Origin: Verrucosispora sp. WMMD573
GTDB taxonomy: Bacteria; Actinomycetota; Actinomycetes; Mycobacteriales; Micromonosporaceae
Direction of reading: 5' to 3'
DNA length: 64,000 nt
Assembly (NCBI RefSeq): GCF_027497175.1
Contig: NZ_CP114901.1
Coordinates: 5,766,001-5,830,000 of the forward strand
Program-made: the position numbers and the translations under genes
The notes under the pieces: generated by a model
Database searches by the model: none
The model's input: only the letters and a program-made list of their open reading frames with translations
Told to the model about the DNA's origin: nothing
In this document: positions 50,467 to 60,847 of the stretch, in pieces
Position numbering within the stretch: position 1 is the first letter of the stretch
How the letters are laid out: each line of letters starts with the position of its first letter

Positions 50467-53400
50467 CTACCGCTGGACGAACACCGCCGCGCTGCGTCCC
50501 GGCACGGTGAACGTGCCACTGGACCGGTCGAAGGCCGCGGTACGCAGCACCGGGTCGGCCGAGGAGCGCAGCACCGGGTGCAGCGTCACGTCCGCCCCGC
50601 GCAGCCCGGTCACCCGCTGCGTGGCAGCCTCCGGGGTGGCGTTGAAGACCACCGTCACCGACTTCCACGGCCCGCCGAGCCCACGGGCGTCGAGGGTCAT
50701 GGTGAGCACGCCCGGGGTCTCGTCCGCACCGGACAGCGGGAAGGCGACCCGGCGCTGCACCTCCTTCGCGGTGGGCAGCCCGAAGACCGGCGACGAGGCC
50801 CGGATCCGCAGCAGCTCGGCGTAGCGGGCGTCGGTCAACTCGACCGCCGCGCAGTCCGGCACCAGCGACGGATCGGCCAGCAACGGCCTCGCGTACGGCC
50901 ATTTGTCCCGGTTGTCCTCGGCCGGCGGCAACCCGCTGCCGAAGCCGTTGCCCTGGGCGCAGTCCCACCGGATCTGGTTGAACCAGTCCCCCGAGTTGTA
51001 CGAGTTGCGGTCCAGCGACTTGGACCGCAGCCGCTCGGTGCCGGTGGTGACGAAGCCGGCACCCTGCCCCATCACCACGGTGCTCAGGGCCAGCACCTGC
51101 ATCCGGGCCCGATCCGTCGCCGGGGTGGCCTGCGGCAGCTTGTAGGCCAGCGCGTCGTACAGGATCTCGTTGTCGTGCGCGTCGACGTAGGTCACCGCCT
51201 CCCCAGGCGCTGCGGTGTAACCGGCCGGCGAGCCGTTGTAGTCCACCTCGGCCCCGGTGACCTGCCGGCCCGCCGAGTCGACGAACCGGTAGCCGCGCAG
51301 GTTGCCGGTCAGCCCCACCTTGACCAGGTCATGCTGGAGCAGCAGCCGGGCCCGCTGTTCGTCAGCCGAGCCGTTCACCGGATCGCCGTTGGGGTCGGTG
51401 AACAGGCCGGAGGCGAAGCCCTGCCGGCGTGGGTTCTCGTCGAACGGGCCGCCGCCGCGTACCGCGTCGCGCAGCCGGTCGTTGAAGGTGCCGATCCCGG
51501 TACCGGCCATGTTGGCCTGGGTGGCCTGCACGAAGCGGGCGTCGTCGGCCACCTCGCCGAAATTCCAGCCCTCGCCGTAGAGCAGGATGTTCTTCCCGTC
51601 CACCCCGTCGCGGGCCACCGTCAGCTTGTCGAGTGCGGCGCGGACGGCCAGGATGTTCGCCTTCGGGTGGTGACCCATCAGGTCGAAGCGGAACCCGTCG
51701 ACCTTGTACGCCCTGGCCCAGGTGACAAGCGAGTCGACCACCAGCTTGCCCATCATGGCGTGCTCGGGCGCGGTGTTCGCACAGCAGGTGGAGGTCGCCA
51801 CCGTGCCGTCGTCGAGCAGCCGGTGGTAGTAGCCGGGCACGATCTGGTCCAGCACCGACTTCGGGTCGGTGCCGGCGGCCGAGGTGTGGTTGTAGACCAC
51901 GTCCATGACCACCCGCAGGCCGGCGTCGTTGACCCCGGCCACCATCTGCCGGAACTCGGTGGTGCGTCCGGCGCCCTCCGGGTCGACCGCGTACCCGCCC
52001 TCGGGGACGGTGTAGTGCAGCGGGTCGTATCCCCAGTTGTAGCCGTCGGTCTCCTTCACCGCGGCAACGCACTCCTGCTGCCGCTCCGAGTCCGGTGGCA
52101 GGGCCGCCAGGTCGCAGTCCGGCTGCCGCTGGTCGGCCCGGCGCTCGGGGATGGTGGCGAAGTCGAACGCCGGCAGCAGGTGCAGGTGGGTCACCCCGGC
52201 GTCGCTTACCGCCTTCAGGTGCCGCATCCCGGCGGTGGCCTGATCGGTGAAGGCGAGGAAGGTGCCCCGCCGCTGCGCCGGCACGGTCTCGTCGGCGATG
52301 GAGAAGTCCCGCACCGACAACTCGGAGATCTGCACCTTGGCCGGCGGCACCGCGGCCGGCTTGCGCAGCCGTGCCCAACCCGCCGGAGCGAGCTTCGGGT
52401 CGGTCAGGTCCACGATCTGGCCGTGCGTGGAGTCCGCCGCCAGCGCCACCGAGTACGGGTCGGTGACCGAGGCGGTGACCAGCTGCTGGGTGGCCGGCTG
52501 CCACGCCTGTACCCGGTAGCGGTAGTACTTGCCGCTCCAGGACCGCTGCCCGCGTACCGACCACACGCCGGTGCGGTCGTCGCGGCGCATCGCCACCGGC
52601 CGTGCGGTGGCCGTCGGTGAGTCGAACAGCTCCAGCGACACCGTCCGGGCGGTGGGTGCCCACACCGACAGGGTCGGCACGCCGCCGGTGAACGTGGGGC
52701 CGAGCCGGGCGGAGGTGGCCCGCGCGTAGACGTCGTCGAGCACGCCCGGGATCTGCACGCCGGTGGCACCGAGCAGCGTGCCGTCGGCGGCCCGCTCGGT
52801 CACCAGCAGCTGCCCACGCAGCGCCGCTGGAACCTTGGCCAGATCCCGCCGGTCGAGAGTGAAGGCGCGGTGGTCCCACAGGTGCGGGAAGGCCGCGCGC
52901 TGGGCCTCGGTGAGGCCGTTGCGCCGCGCGGTCAACGGCAGCGAGGTGTACGTCCCGACCAGTTCGCCGTCCACCACGCGTACCCCGCCAGCGGGTGCGG
53001 TCACCAGGGCGTATGCCCGACCGTCGGTGGGGCCGGCGCGCCAGGCGACGGTGGACCTGTCGATCCAGTGCGCCCGCTGCTTGGTGATGTCGGTGTCCCG
53101 GCCAGTGCCGGTGGCCGTCGCCGGCAACAGCCGACCCGGTGTGGCAGCGAGCAACCAGACCTCCCGGCCGGCCTCGGTGAAGTCGAGCCGCTGGTCCTGC
53201 GGCAGGTCCTTCTCGTCGCCGCGATGGATGATGTAGCTGAGCCCGGTCGCGCCCTCGGCCAGCGGCACCCGGAACTCGGCGCCGAAGGAGTCGACCCGGG
53301 TCGGCGGCATCGGCTTCGCCCAGTCGGTGGGGGTGGCCGCGCCGTCCCACAGGTGCAGGCCCCAGCCGTCGTAGTCGCCGTCGGGCCGGTGGTAGTGGAT

Positions 53401-55959
53401 GACCGCGGTGCCCTCCTCGACTGGCGGGGCGGGTTCGCCCGCAGCCTCCTCCCGGGTCTGGTAGGTCGCCGGGTCGCCCTGCTTGACCCAGACCTCGCCG
53501 GTCTGCGTCACGTCGACGGTCCGGTCGTTGGCGACGTCCTTGTTGCCGTCGGCGTCGACCACCAGGAAGCCGACCGACTTCGCGCCCGGCTTCAGTTTGA
53601 CCCAGGCAAACCGTCCGTACGCGTCGGTGCCGGCGAACGGCTGCCCCTGCGGCCACTCGGTGGCGTACTCCGGGTCGATGTCACCCCAGGCGTACAGTCC
53701 CCAGTCCGCGTAGTCGCCGTCGGGGCGCTGGTGGTGGACCACGAGCCAGTCCCGTGAGGAACCGGGCAGGTCCGGGGTGCCCACGGTGGCGGTGGCGCGG
53801 GCGGACGCGGTGCGACCCCGACCGTCGCGGACCACCGCCTTGTACTCGATCCTCGTGCCGGCGGCCAGACCGGTCAGGTCGTGGTGCACGGTGTAGGGCG
53901 CGCGGTGAGCGGAGCCGAGCAGCGTCCATTTCCCGCCGGCCACCCGGGCCGCCATCGTCACGCGGGCCAGCGGGTCGCCGGTGACCTGCGCGGTCACCTC
54001 GGCCCGGGTTGCCGGCGACCCGCCGGGCGAGGTGATGGTGATGCCCGGCCTGGTGTCGGGCATCTCGACCGGCTTGCCGGCCCGGTGCACCACCGCCGAC
54101 AGGGGCGGCACGGTCAGGGTCAGCTTCCCGTCGCCCGCGGCAACCGGTCGGGCCGTGCCGCCGTGAATGCCGGTGAAGGTGGCGCCGGCCGACCAGGTGT
54201 CCACGGTGACAGTCTGAGCGGTCGTGGCGTTGTTGACCGCCACCAGGTACTCGGTGCGGTCGTCCGGATCGAACCGGGAGGCGGCGAAAACGCCGGGCCC
54301 GTCGGCGGCGTACCGGGTCACCTGCACTCCGTCGCGCAGCGCCGGGTGGGCCTGACGCAACCGGCCCAGGTCGGCGATGGTGCGGTAGAGCGGGTGCGTC
54401 CGGTCGAACTGGTCCTGGGCGTGGGTACGGTCGGTGCCGAGCAGGTCGTCGTCGAGGTAGTCCGCCGTGCGCGAGGCGAACATCGGCTGCCGGGCGTCCT
54501 TGTCGCCCCCGGCCCCGGTGAAGCCCTGCTCGTCGCCGGAGTAGATCACCGGCTGGCCGCGGGTGAGGAACATCAGCTCGTGGGCGAGCTGGTCCCGGCG
54601 CAGGTGGGTGGCCGGGTCGGTGGGTCCGTCTGCGATGAACGAGCCGATCCGGCCCATGTCATGGTTGCCGAGGAAGGTCGGCAGCCGCCCGGCGTCGGTG
54701 TCCCGGGCGGCGTAGAGGTCGTCGCGGGCGTAAAGGTCGGCCAGCGCCTTGGCCGATCCGTCGTTCGCGGTGTAGCCGCGCGCCGCCTCCTGGAAGCCGA
54801 AGTCCAACGTGGCGGGCAGCCCGCCCTGCCGCACGTAGCTGGAGGTGATCTCCGGGTCCGCGCTGTACACCTCGCCGAACATGAAGAAGTCCTGCTTGCC
54901 GGCTCGCGCCGCCGCCTGCTGCACCCCCTGGCTGAACTGCGGCCAGAAGTCCATGTTGACATGCTTGACCGTGTCCAGCCGGAAGCCGTCAACGCCGGTG
55001 GACCGCACCCAGTCGGCATAGATCTTGGTCATGCCGCGGACCACCTCGGGCCGCTCGGTCCACAGGTCGTCGAGGCCGAAGAAGTCGCCGTACTCGCTGT
55101 TCTCCCCGGCGAAGGTCGAGTCGCCCCGGTTGTGGTACATGGTGGGATCGTTCAGCCACGCCGGGACCTTGACCTTCGCGTCGGCCCGGGTCTCGAAGGT
55201 CGGCGTGTACGGGAAGGAGTCCTGGTCGACGTTCGGAAAGTCCCGGCTGCCGTCGGCATAGTTGCGATCCTCGAACGGCCGGCCCTGCGCGTCGCGGTAG
55301 GGCGCGGTCGCCTTGTCGACGTAGGTGTAGGTGTCCTCCTCGTAGGCGATGACGTCGGCGGTGTGGTTGACGATGACGTCGAGGTAGACCTTGATGCCGC
55401 GCCGGTGGGCGAGCTGGACCAGCTTCTTCAGGTCGGCGGGGCTGCCGAAGTGGGGATCGACCTGGGTGAAGTCGGTGATCCAGTAGCCGTGGTAACCGGC
55501 CGACACATCGTCGCCCTCGCCCTGCACCGGCCGATTCTTGAAGACCGGGGCGAGCCAGATGGCGGTGGTGCCCAGCCCGTCGATGTAGTCGAGTCGCTCG
55601 GTCAGTCCCTTGAGGTCGCCGCCCTGGTAGAACCCCTTGTCCGTGGGATCGTACCCGGTACGCAGCCGGTCCCCGACCAGGCCGCCCCGGTCGTTGCGCG
55701 GGTCGCCGTTGGCGAACCGATCCGGCAGCACGAAGTAGAACTGCTCGGCCTCAACCTGGCTACGGCCGGCGGCGAGCAGAGCGGCGGTGGAGGGTTCGGT
55801 GTGCCAGGTGACCGCGCCGGTGACGCTCGGCGCCCCGGTGCCGGCGAGCCGGCCGGCCGCCGCGGCGGGGGTCACCGCGACGGGCGTGCCGACCAGGGTC
55901 ACGGTGAGCAGGAAGACGAGGGCGAGCAGGAATGTGCGGGGTGTCGGCGGGGGTTTCAT
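50467..55959 (-). CDS. Secreted bifunctional alpha-amylase/pullulanase (amylopullulanase)
   Basis: An 1830-residue secreted enzyme with a signal peptide ([20 protein letters not shown]). A GH13 alpha-amylase domain (about 70-560) has the four regions [23 protein letters not shown] and FLGNHD. Then come an Ig-like segment, two PUD/CBM41 modules ([40 protein letters not shown]) and a GH13_14 pullulanase (about 1040-1830) with [44 protein letters not shown] and YVDAHDNEI. It cleaves alpha-1,4 and alpha-1,6 bonds of starch or pullulan. ATG 55957-55959 precedes a conventional signal peptide. Confidence 0.94.
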   Translation of the reverse strand: MKPPPTPRTFLLALVFLLTVTLVGTPVAVTPAAAAGRLAGTGAPSVTGAVTWHTEPSTAALLAAGRSQVEAEQFYFVLPDRFANGDPRNDRGGLVGDRLRTGYDPTDKGFYQGGDLKGLTERLDYIDGLGTTAIWLAPVFKNRPVQGEGDDVSAGYHGYWITDFTQVDPHFGSPADLKKLVQLAHRRGIKVYLDVIVNHTADVIAYEEDTYTYVDKATAPYRDAQGRPFEDRNYADGSRDFPNVDQDSFPYTPTFETRADAKVKVPAWLNDPTMYHNRGDSTFAGENSEYGDFFGLDDLWTERPEVVRGMTKIYADWVRSTGVDGFRLDTVKHVNMDFWPQFSQGVQQAAARAGKQDFFMFGEVYSADPEITSSYVRQGGLPATLDFGFQEAARGYTANDGSAKALADLYARDDLYAARDTDAGRLPTFLGNHDMGRIGSFIADGPTDPATHLRRDQLAHELMFLTRGQPVIYSGDEQGFTGAGGDKDARQPMFASRTADYLDDDLLGTDRTHAQDQFDRTHPLYRTIADLGRLRQAHPALRDGVQVTRYAADGPGVFAASRFDPDDRTEYLVAVNNATTAQTVTVDTWSAGATFTGIHGGTARPVAAGDGKLTLTVPPLSAVVHRAGKPVEMPDTRPGITITSPGGSPATRAEVTAQVTGDPLARVTMAARVAGGKWTLLGSAHRAPYTVHHDLTGLAAGTRIEYKAVVRDGRGRTASARATATVGTPDLPGSSRDWLVVHHQRPDGDYADWGLYAWGDIDPEYATEWPQGQPFAGTDAYGRFAWVKLKPGAKSVGFLVVDADGNKDVANDRTVDVTQTGEVWVKQGDPATYQTREEAAGEPAPPVEEGTAVIHYHRPDGDYDGWGLHLWDGAATPTDWAKPMPPTRVDSFGAEFRVPLAEGATGLSYIIHRGDEKDLPQDQRLDFTEAGREVWLLAATPGRLLPATATGTGRDTDITKQRAHWIDRSTVAWRAGPTDGRAYALVTAPAGGVRVVDGELVGTYTSLPLTARRNGLTEAQRAAFPHLWDHRAFTLDRRDLAKVPAALRGQLLVTERAADGTLLGATGVQIPGVLDDVYARATSARLGPTFTGGVPTLSVWAPTARTVSLELFDSPTATARPVAMRRDDRTGVWSVRGQRSWSGKYYRYRVQAWQPATQQLVTASVTDPYSVALAADSTHGQIVDLTDPKLAPAGWARLRKPAAVPPAKVQISELSVRDFSIADETVPAQRRGTFLAFTDQATAGMRHLKAVSDAGVTHLHLLPAFDFATIPERRADQRQPDCDLAALPPDSERQQECVAAVKETDGYNWGYDPLHYTVPEGGYAVDPEGAGRTTEFRQMVAGVNDAGLRVVMDVVYNHTSAAGTDPKSVLDQIVPGYYHRLLDDGTVATSTCCANTAPEHAMMGKLVVDSLVTWARAYKVDGFRFDLMGHHPKANILAVRAALDKLTVARDGVDGKNILLYGEGWNFGEVADDARFVQATQANMAGTGIGTFNDRLRDAVRGGGPFDENPRRQGFASGLFTDPNGDPVNGSADEQRARLLLQHDLVKVGLTGNLRGYRFVDSAGRQVTGAEVDYNGSPAGYTAAPGEAVTYVDAHDNEILYDALAYKLPQATPATDRARMQVLALSTVVMGQGAGFVTTGTERLRSKSLDRNSYNSGDWFNQIRWDCAQGNGFGSGLPPAEDNRDKWPYARPLLADPSLVPDCAAVELTDARYAELLRIRASSPVFGLPTAKEVQRRVAFPLSGADETPGVLTMTLDARGLGGPWKSVTVVFNATPEAATQRVTGLRGADVTLHPVLRSSADPVLRTAAFDRSSGTFTVPGRSAAVFVQR

Positions 55960-56094
55960 CGACGGCCTTCCTCTGGTCGCTGATTGGCCCGCACGCTAGC
56001 CTTTGCCGAAAGATTCTGCAATACCTTGCAAACAGACCCGTAACAAGGCAGACACTTGCGCAAGCCGGGCTGCCGCCCCTTCTCCCGCTGGACG
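55960..56094 (-). promoter_or_regulatory. Upstream region of the amylopullulanase
   Basis: It contains TGCAA-TACC-TTGCA (56017-56030) embedded in CTGCAATACCTTGCAA, an inverted repeat in an otherwise AT-richer stretch. Starch-gene operators of MalR type in streptomycetes use CTTGCAG-like repeats, so a maltose-type repressor site is plausible but unproven. Confidence 0.45.
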
Positions 56095-56790
56095 CTAACG
56101 GCTGCGGCAGGTGCGTCCGGAGACGCGGCAACTCGCGGGCCGGGCATCGGCCGATTCGATGTGGAAACGCAGGTACACCGATGATCCGCCGGCCAGTTCC
56201 GGCCCGCTGCGATAGGTCAACGTCCCGTCCGCACCGCTGAACGTCCCCTGTGGAACACCCTCCAGCCAGGCGGTCACCACCCGCCCGCCCGGGTAGTCCA
56301 CCCGCGCCACCCAGTCCACGCCACGACCCGAGGTGTTACGGATCGACACCTCCGCGATGAAGCCGCCGTGGAACATGTGCAAGACCCGGTACCGCGCGTC
56401 GATCGGCGCGGGCGGCGGTGCCGGCGTACGGGACGGTGCGACCGATGGCGACGCGGCCGGCGGCGACATCGTCGTACGCGCCGCGCTGGGGGTCGGGCTC
56501 GGTGGGTCGGTCCGGCGTGGGGACAGCCCCGGCACCGCCACCGACGGCGGCGCCGACACCTCCCGACCTGTCGACGAGGCGCGCTCGGGTATCGGCGCGG
56601 CGGCGACCGGTGGCTGTCCCGGCGGCTCCGGCTGGAAGTCCGGTCCGGGCCCCCGGTACGCGCCTACCGCGATGACGAGCAGCACCACCATGATGACGAG
56701 GCCGATCGACACCAGGATCCACGGCGAGGAAGCCACGGCGGTGGAGCCGTGCGGCGGAAACCGACGGGGAGCGCGACGCGTACCGGACAT
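56095..56790 (-). CDS. Membrane-anchored protein with CBM2-like domain
   Basis: A 231-residue protein: basic N-terminus, one membrane helix (WILVSIGLVIMVVLLVIAVG), a Pro/Ser/Thr-rich stalk of about 90 residues and a C-terminal beta domain (YRVLHMFHGGFIAEVSIRNT, RVDYPGGRVVTAWLEGVPQG, LTYRSGPELAGGSSVYLRFH) of the CBM2 type with Cys (CRVSGRTC). It has no glycosidase domain, so it may hold a polysaccharide near the cell. ATG 56788-56790 has GAGGAGAG upstream. It sits beside the amylopullulanase in the same direction. Confidence 0.8.
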   Translation of the reverse strand: MSGTRRAPRRFPPHGSTAVASSPWILVSIGLVIMVVLLVIAVGAYRGPGPDFQPEPPGQPPVAAAPIPERASSTGREVSAPPSVAVPGLSPRRTDPPSPTPSAARTTMSPPAASPSVAPSRTPAPPPAPIDARYRVLHMFHGGFIAEVSIRNTSGRGVDWVARVDYPGGRVVTAWLEGVPQGTFSGADGTLTYRSGPELAGGSSVYLRFHIESADARPASCRVSGRTCRSR

Positions 56791-56869
56791 CTCTCTCCTC
56801 AGCGGGCAGCCCGGCAAGCGTAACGATCTTCAGCCGCGCCGGAAAGTGCCCGACGAATCACCAACTGTC

Positions 56870-57718
56870 CTAACCGGTCCCGCAGCCGGTCCCGTTGATC
56901 GTGCACTGGGTCGGATACTCCTCGCCGCCGTTGCGCGTGAACCTCAGTTGCACCGACTGCTGCGTCCCGGCGGCGAGCTGACCGGTCCCGCTGAGCAGAT
57001 ACCAGCCGGGGCCCCTGATGGTCACCGAGACCCCCGGGCCGCTGGAGGCCCGGATCCCGGTGACGCCGCCGTTGAAACGCAACTCCACCTGCCAACCATC
57101 CGATCGACTGGTGCCGTTGCTGACCACCAGCTGGGCCTCGAAATGATCCGCGTCGTCGGCGTCGAGCACCCGGTAGCTGGCGGTGACCGCCCCGCCCTCG
57201 TCGGTCGGCGCCGCCGGGGTGGACGCGCTCGGCGACCGGCTGGCCTGCGGCCGCGCGGGCGATCCGGTGAGCGCCGGAGCGGTCGGCGGTGCCGCCGATC
57301 CGGATGACGCGGGTGAGCCGGTCGGGGTGACCGAAGCCGTCGCGGTGGGACCGGTCGAGGTCGTCGCACGTGCCGTGGGCACTGCCTCCACGCTCTCCGC
57401 GGCAGCTGTCGGCAGGCTCATCGGTGGGCCCGGCGCCCACGCGGACGGACGCTCGGGACCGCGGAACGACAACACCGCGACCACCAGCAGCACCGCCAGC
57501 ACCGCGACGCCGACCAGCACCACCACCCAGGGTACGGAGGCGATCATCCTGGACAGGGCGTGCCCACCGACGGTGTCATCGTTCCGCTCACCGGTGATAC
57601 CACCACTCTGGTCACCGGCGGCCTCGTCGTTCCGGTCGCCGGTGCCGGCACGGTTGCCGTCGCCGTACTCGTCACCGGTGGCATCGTCGTCGGCATCACC
57701 GGACGGCCGCACTGACAT
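56870..57718 (-). CDS. Second membrane-anchored protein with CBM2-like domain
   Basis: A 282-residue protein built like its neighbour: an Asp/Gly-rich cytoplasmic tail (DDDATGDEYGDGNRAGTGDR), one membrane helix (VPWVVVLVGVAVLAVLLVVA), a long Thr/Ala/Pro stalk and a CBM2-type C-terminal domain (ASYRVLDADDADHFEAQLVV, WQVELRFNGGV, CTINGTGCG). Start chosen at ATG 57716-57718, with a GTG four codons upstream possible. Together the two genes form a small array of surface-displayed carbohydrate-binding candidates. Confidence 0.78.
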   Translation of the reverse strand: MSVRPSGDADDDATGDEYGDGNRAGTGDRNDEAAGDQSGGITGERNDDTVGGHALSRMIASVPWVVVLVGVAVLAVLLVVAVLSFRGPERPSAWAPGPPMSLPTAAAESVEAVPTARATTSTGPTATASVTPTGSPASSGSAAPPTAPALTGSPARPQASRSPSASTPAAPTDEGGAVTASYRVLDADDADHFEAQLVVSNGTSRSDGWQVELRFNGGVTGIRASSGPGVSVTIRGPGWYLLSGTGQLAAGTQQSVQLRFTRNGGEEYPTQCTINGTGCGTG

Positions 57719-57871
57719 TGAGGTCCCCACTCGTCGTCGCCGACCGGCAGCCTAGTCACGCCGGGCGGGGGCGCGAAACGGGCAGGTGCCAAAGCCGGCC
57801 GACCTGCCCGACGTACCCGGCACATCGACGCGCCCCACCTGGCCGGTCGGCGGCCAGGGTCGTACCGCCGT

Positions 57872-58261
57872 TCAGCCCGTCCGCACGACAGTGCAGATGG
57901 CCGGCCCCTCCTCGGTGCTGCGCAGCAGGTAGCGGTACCGCTCGCCGGGCACCTGCCGACCCTGGCTGTCCAGGAACTCCCAGCGCACCGCGACCTCCAC
58001 GAGCAGGGCGGAAATCTGCTGTACCTGATCGATGTCGGCGTGCGCCGCGACCAACTCACGCTCGGCGTAGTCCGGTGCGGCGCCCACGAAGGACAGCGCG
58101 ACGGCGGCCGGGGAGTTGAACGAGAAGCTGTAGGTGTCGGCAACCACCAGCCCGGGCAGGGCGTAACAGCCGGCGATCGCCGGCAGGTCGCCGGCGGTCA
58201 ACGCCGCCCCGTACCGGTCGAAGAAATCGGTCAGCAGGTCGAGATCGGTGGAAGCAGTCAC
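57872..58261 (-). CDS. NTF2-like (SnoaL-type) small protein
   Basis: A 129-residue protein with an NTF2/SnoaL fold (LLTDFFDRYGAALTAGDLPA, IAGCYALPGLVVADTYSFSF, VRWEFLDSQGRQVPGERYRY). It has no catalytic signature. GTG 58259-58261 (VTASTDLDLLTDFF) is the best start. Co-directional with the papain-like gene at 58299 with 37 nt between, so perhaps co-transcribed. Confidence 0.78.
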   Translation of the reverse strand: MTASTDLDLLTDFFDRYGAALTAGDLPAIAGCYALPGLVVADTYSFSFNSPAAVALSFVGAAPDYAERELVAAHADIDQVQQISALLVEVAVRWEFLDSQGRQVPGERYRYLLRSTEEGPAICTVVRTG

Positions 58262-58298
58262 GCCGCAAGCAATTGCCGGGGCGTTCCTCGACGAAACC

Positions 58299-58958
58299 TC
58301 ACCGAGATGGGATCCGCACCTCGATCTCGCTGCCCAGCCGGGCACCGCCGTGCAGACCAAGGTCGTCCCCGCTCCAGAACCGGCCCGGGTCGTACCAGTT
58401 GGGTCGGCGTCCGACCGGTAGCAGCCCCATCGCCTCGTAGGTGACCGCCACGACCTCCGCGCAGTACGCGGTCTCCAGGTCCAGGTCCCGCGCTGCCGTA
58501 ACGCGTCGCCGGGCGCCCGGCAGCGGCAACCGCGGCGACGGTACCCGCCCGCGCATCCACCGCCAGGCCAGCTGGGCGGTGGACGGGAACGGTGTGCCGT
58601 CCAGCCGGGCGATGGTCCGCAGCACCGACCGCTCCATCTCCGCGTCGGCCGGCGGCTCAAGCTGACGCAGCCAGCCACGCTGGCCGTACCGATTGGCCCA
58701 GACACAGACCGCGTCCCGCAGGTCGTGCAACTGCACACCACGTTGGTGGGTGCCGCTCCACAGGTCCGGCAGCGACCGACCCAGCTCGGCGTGCCACATC
58801 AGCGGTGGCATGTCGTCCAGCACCACTGCCATGCCCACATGGTTGACCGGGCTGTTGGTGGTCAACTGGATGGCCCGGTCGGGCACGCTGCGGCCCCGGA
58901 AGACCCACAGATCGCCGGTACGGGTCAGCTCCACCGCCTCGTCCAGGCTGATGCTCAT
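58299..58958 (-). CDS. Permuted papain/NlpC-P60-like hydrolase
   Basis: A 219-residue protein. A His in SPVNHVGMAVVLDDMPPLMW precedes the Cys in LETAYCAEVVAVTYEAMGLL, the order of circularly permuted NlpC/P60 (YiiX/YebB-like) enzymes. These hydrolyse peptide or acyl bonds, often on lipids or peptidoglycan. No signal peptide is seen. ATG 58956-58958 is the family-like start. Divergent from the small membrane protein at 58978 with only 19 bp between. Confidence 0.75.
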   Translation of the reverse strand: MSISLDEAVELTRTGDLWVFRGRSVPDRAIQLTTNSPVNHVGMAVVLDDMPPLMWHAELGRSLPDLWSGTHQRGVQLHDLRDAVCVWANRYGQRGWLRQLEPPADAEMERSVLRTIARLDGTPFPSTAQLAWRWMRGRVPSPRLPLPGARRRVTAARDLDLETAYCAEVVAVTYEAMGLLPVGRRPNWYDPGRFWSGDDLGLHGGARLGSEIEVRIPSR

Positions 58959-58977
58959 AGAGGACTACCCTAAGCGG

Positions 58978-59166
58978 ATGCGGCGACGGATGCGGTGGTG
59001 GAAGGTCCTCGGGTTGGCCGGCCTGGCCGGTGTCGCGGCCTCCGGCGTGGTGATCGCCCGGGCGGAGCGGCGGCGGCGCGCGTACACCCCGGAGGAGATC
59101 CGGGCCCGGCTGCGCGACCGGCACGCGGAGGCCAGCTCGAAATCCCCGGACGACGAGGCCGGCTGA
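58978..59166 (+). CDS. Small single-pass membrane protein
   Basis: A 62-residue protein: MRRRMRWWKVL then one helix (GLAGLAGVAASGVVIARAE) and a charged cytoplasmic tail (YTPEEIRARLRDRHAEASSK). The layout is common in actinomycetes but the family is not named. Convergent with the beta-helix gene, whose stop is 8 nt away. Confidence 0.7.
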   Translation: MRRRMRWWKVLGLAGLAGVAASGVVIARAERRRRAYTPEEIRARLRDRHAEASSKSPDDEAG

Positions 59167-59173
59167 GGCCGCC

Positions 59174-60847
59174 TCAGTCCACGTCGATGTGGTTGCGGTC
59201 CCAACGACCACCGACCGGTTGGCTGTCCAGCCGCATCGCGCCCTCGGCGTTGCCGGCGAGGTCGTTGTCCTCGACCCGGCAGGAGACGCACGTGCCGCGG
59301 TCACTGATCCACATGCCGTAGCTCTGCGTCGGATCGTCGCGGTTGTCCCAGATCCGGTTGCCGCGCACCATCGCCGACTCAAAGTGGGCGTTCACCGTGA
59401 ACCCGGCCCGGATCGGCGCCGCCGCCGGCAACTCGTAGCGCGCGCCCGGTGGCGGCACGTCCTCGTTCCAGGCGATCGCGGCATCCGGCCGCAGATCAGC
59501 CAACTCCAACTCCATCTCGGTGTTGCCGACCACAAGTGCCAGTCGGGACCCCACCCGCAGCAGCTTTCCGCGATGCCCGTCGGGTGCCCACACCGCCGCC
59601 CGGTCCGACACCGCACGCCGGCCGTAGCGCACCGACTCACCGGAGCCGGTCGCCGCCGGGGCGCACTGCCGCCCGTTGCTCCGGATCCGGTTGTTCGTCA
59701 CCGCCGCGTCGACCATCGGCCGGTCGACCCGGATTCCGTCCAGACCGTTGTTCCAGAACTCGTTGCTGTCGATCACCACGTCCGACGCCGGGCCTTCATA
59801 GCCGTTGCCCAGGCTGTGCTGGTGGTATCCGTACCAACCGTTGCCGCTGATCCGGTTGCCCCGAATCGTGTACGGCCCGGGGGTGTTCCCCATGCTGATC
59901 CCGTCGCGGACATTGCGGTCGATCACGCAGTCGCTGAGGATGCCACCCCGGCCGGCGATGCCCGCCGTGCCGTTGGCGGAGACGTCGAAGCCGGCCTCCA
60001 GGTTTCCGGTGAGGGTGCAGGCGGAGACGATCAGGCCGTCGGCGCCCCAGTCCGAGATCCCGAACCGGTTGGCCTGGCTGTGACAGCCGATGATGCGGTA
60101 GCCGCGCGGCGGCGTCCAGTACGGCTTTTGTAGCTCCAGGAATATCCCGTTGGTGCCGTTGCCGAGGGTTGTGCAGTTGCTGATGGTGCAGCGCTCCACC
60201 GCACCCCAGCCACCGATGCCGATGCCGATGCCCGCGCCGCCGATCTGCTCACCGGTGTCCAGCCGGCCGCAGCCGACCACCACCACACCGTCGATCAGGC
60301 TGTCCTGAAGAAAGTCGCAGCCGAGTCCGGTGGCTCCGGTGTGGTGGATGTAGAGATTGCGGAACACGCCGCGCACGACGTACTGCAGGCCGAGCCCTTT
60401 GGCCAGATAGCTGTACTCGGCCATGGCCACACCCGAGCCGTCGATCTCGAAGTCGGCGAAGGTGCAGTCGGCGATGTGCCGGTCGCGGTCGGCACCGTGC
60501 TGCACAGTGGTCCAGAAGGCCAGCGGTGTCGGGTCTGCCCGGTTACCTTCGTTGCTCAGCACGAACCGGGTGGCACCCGGCCCCGCACCGATCAGTGACA
60601 CCCCGCTGCGCCAGATCGTGCCCGCGTCCCGGATCGAGTAGATGCCCGGCGGGCAGTAGATGACCCGCGCTCTACTGTCGGCGGCGTATCCCTCGCCCAA
60701 GCGGTCGACCAGGGCAGACAGCGCAGGCTGGTCGTTTGTCACCCCATCGCCCCGAAGTCCGAAGTCAAGCGCGTCGCACCACAGCGGCGCCCCGGCGACC
60801 GGCGACAGACGCTCCCGGATGGCGACGGACCGGTCCTGCTGCCGCAC
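59174..60847 (-). CDS. Right-handed beta-helix protein, pectate_lyase_3-type
   Basis: A 557-residue protein. The start DFGLRGDGVTNDQPALSALV is the pectate_lyase_3 (GH28-like) entry motif, followed by IYCPPGIYSIRDAGTIWRSG and repeated coils such as RNLYIHHTGATGLGCDFLQD, CTISNCTTLGNGTNGIFLEL, DSNEFWNNGLDGIRVDRPMV and NDLAGNAEGAMRLDSQPVGG. No signal peptide, which is unusual for a polysaccharide lyase. GTG 60845-60847 has AAGGGAGAG upstream; a much longer upstream frame is not used because it crosses a repeat region and has no family similarity. Confidence 0.8.
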   Translation of the reverse strand: MRQQDRSVAIRERLSPVAGAPLWCDALDFGLRGDGVTNDQPALSALVDRLGEGYAADSRARVIYCPPGIYSIRDAGTIWRSGVSLIGAGPGATRFVLSNEGNRADPTPLAFWTTVQHGADRDRHIADCTFADFEIDGSGVAMAEYSYLAKGLGLQYVVRGVFRNLYIHHTGATGLGCDFLQDSLIDGVVVVGCGRLDTGEQIGGAGIGIGIGGWGAVERCTISNCTTLGNGTNGIFLELQKPYWTPPRGYRIIGCHSQANRFGISDWGADGLIVSACTLTGNLEAGFDVSANGTAGIAGRGGILSDCVIDRNVRDGISMGNTPGPYTIRGNRISGNGWYGYHQHSLGNGYEGPASDVVIDSNEFWNNGLDGIRVDRPMVDAAVTNNRIRSNGRQCAPAATGSGESVRYGRRAVSDRAAVWAPDGHRGKLLRVGSRLALVVGNTEMELELADLRPDAAIAWNEDVPPPGARYELPAAAPIRAGFTVNAHFESAMVRGNRIWDNRDDPTQSYGMWISDRGTCVSCRVEDNDLAGNAEGAMRLDSQPVGGRWDRNHIDVD

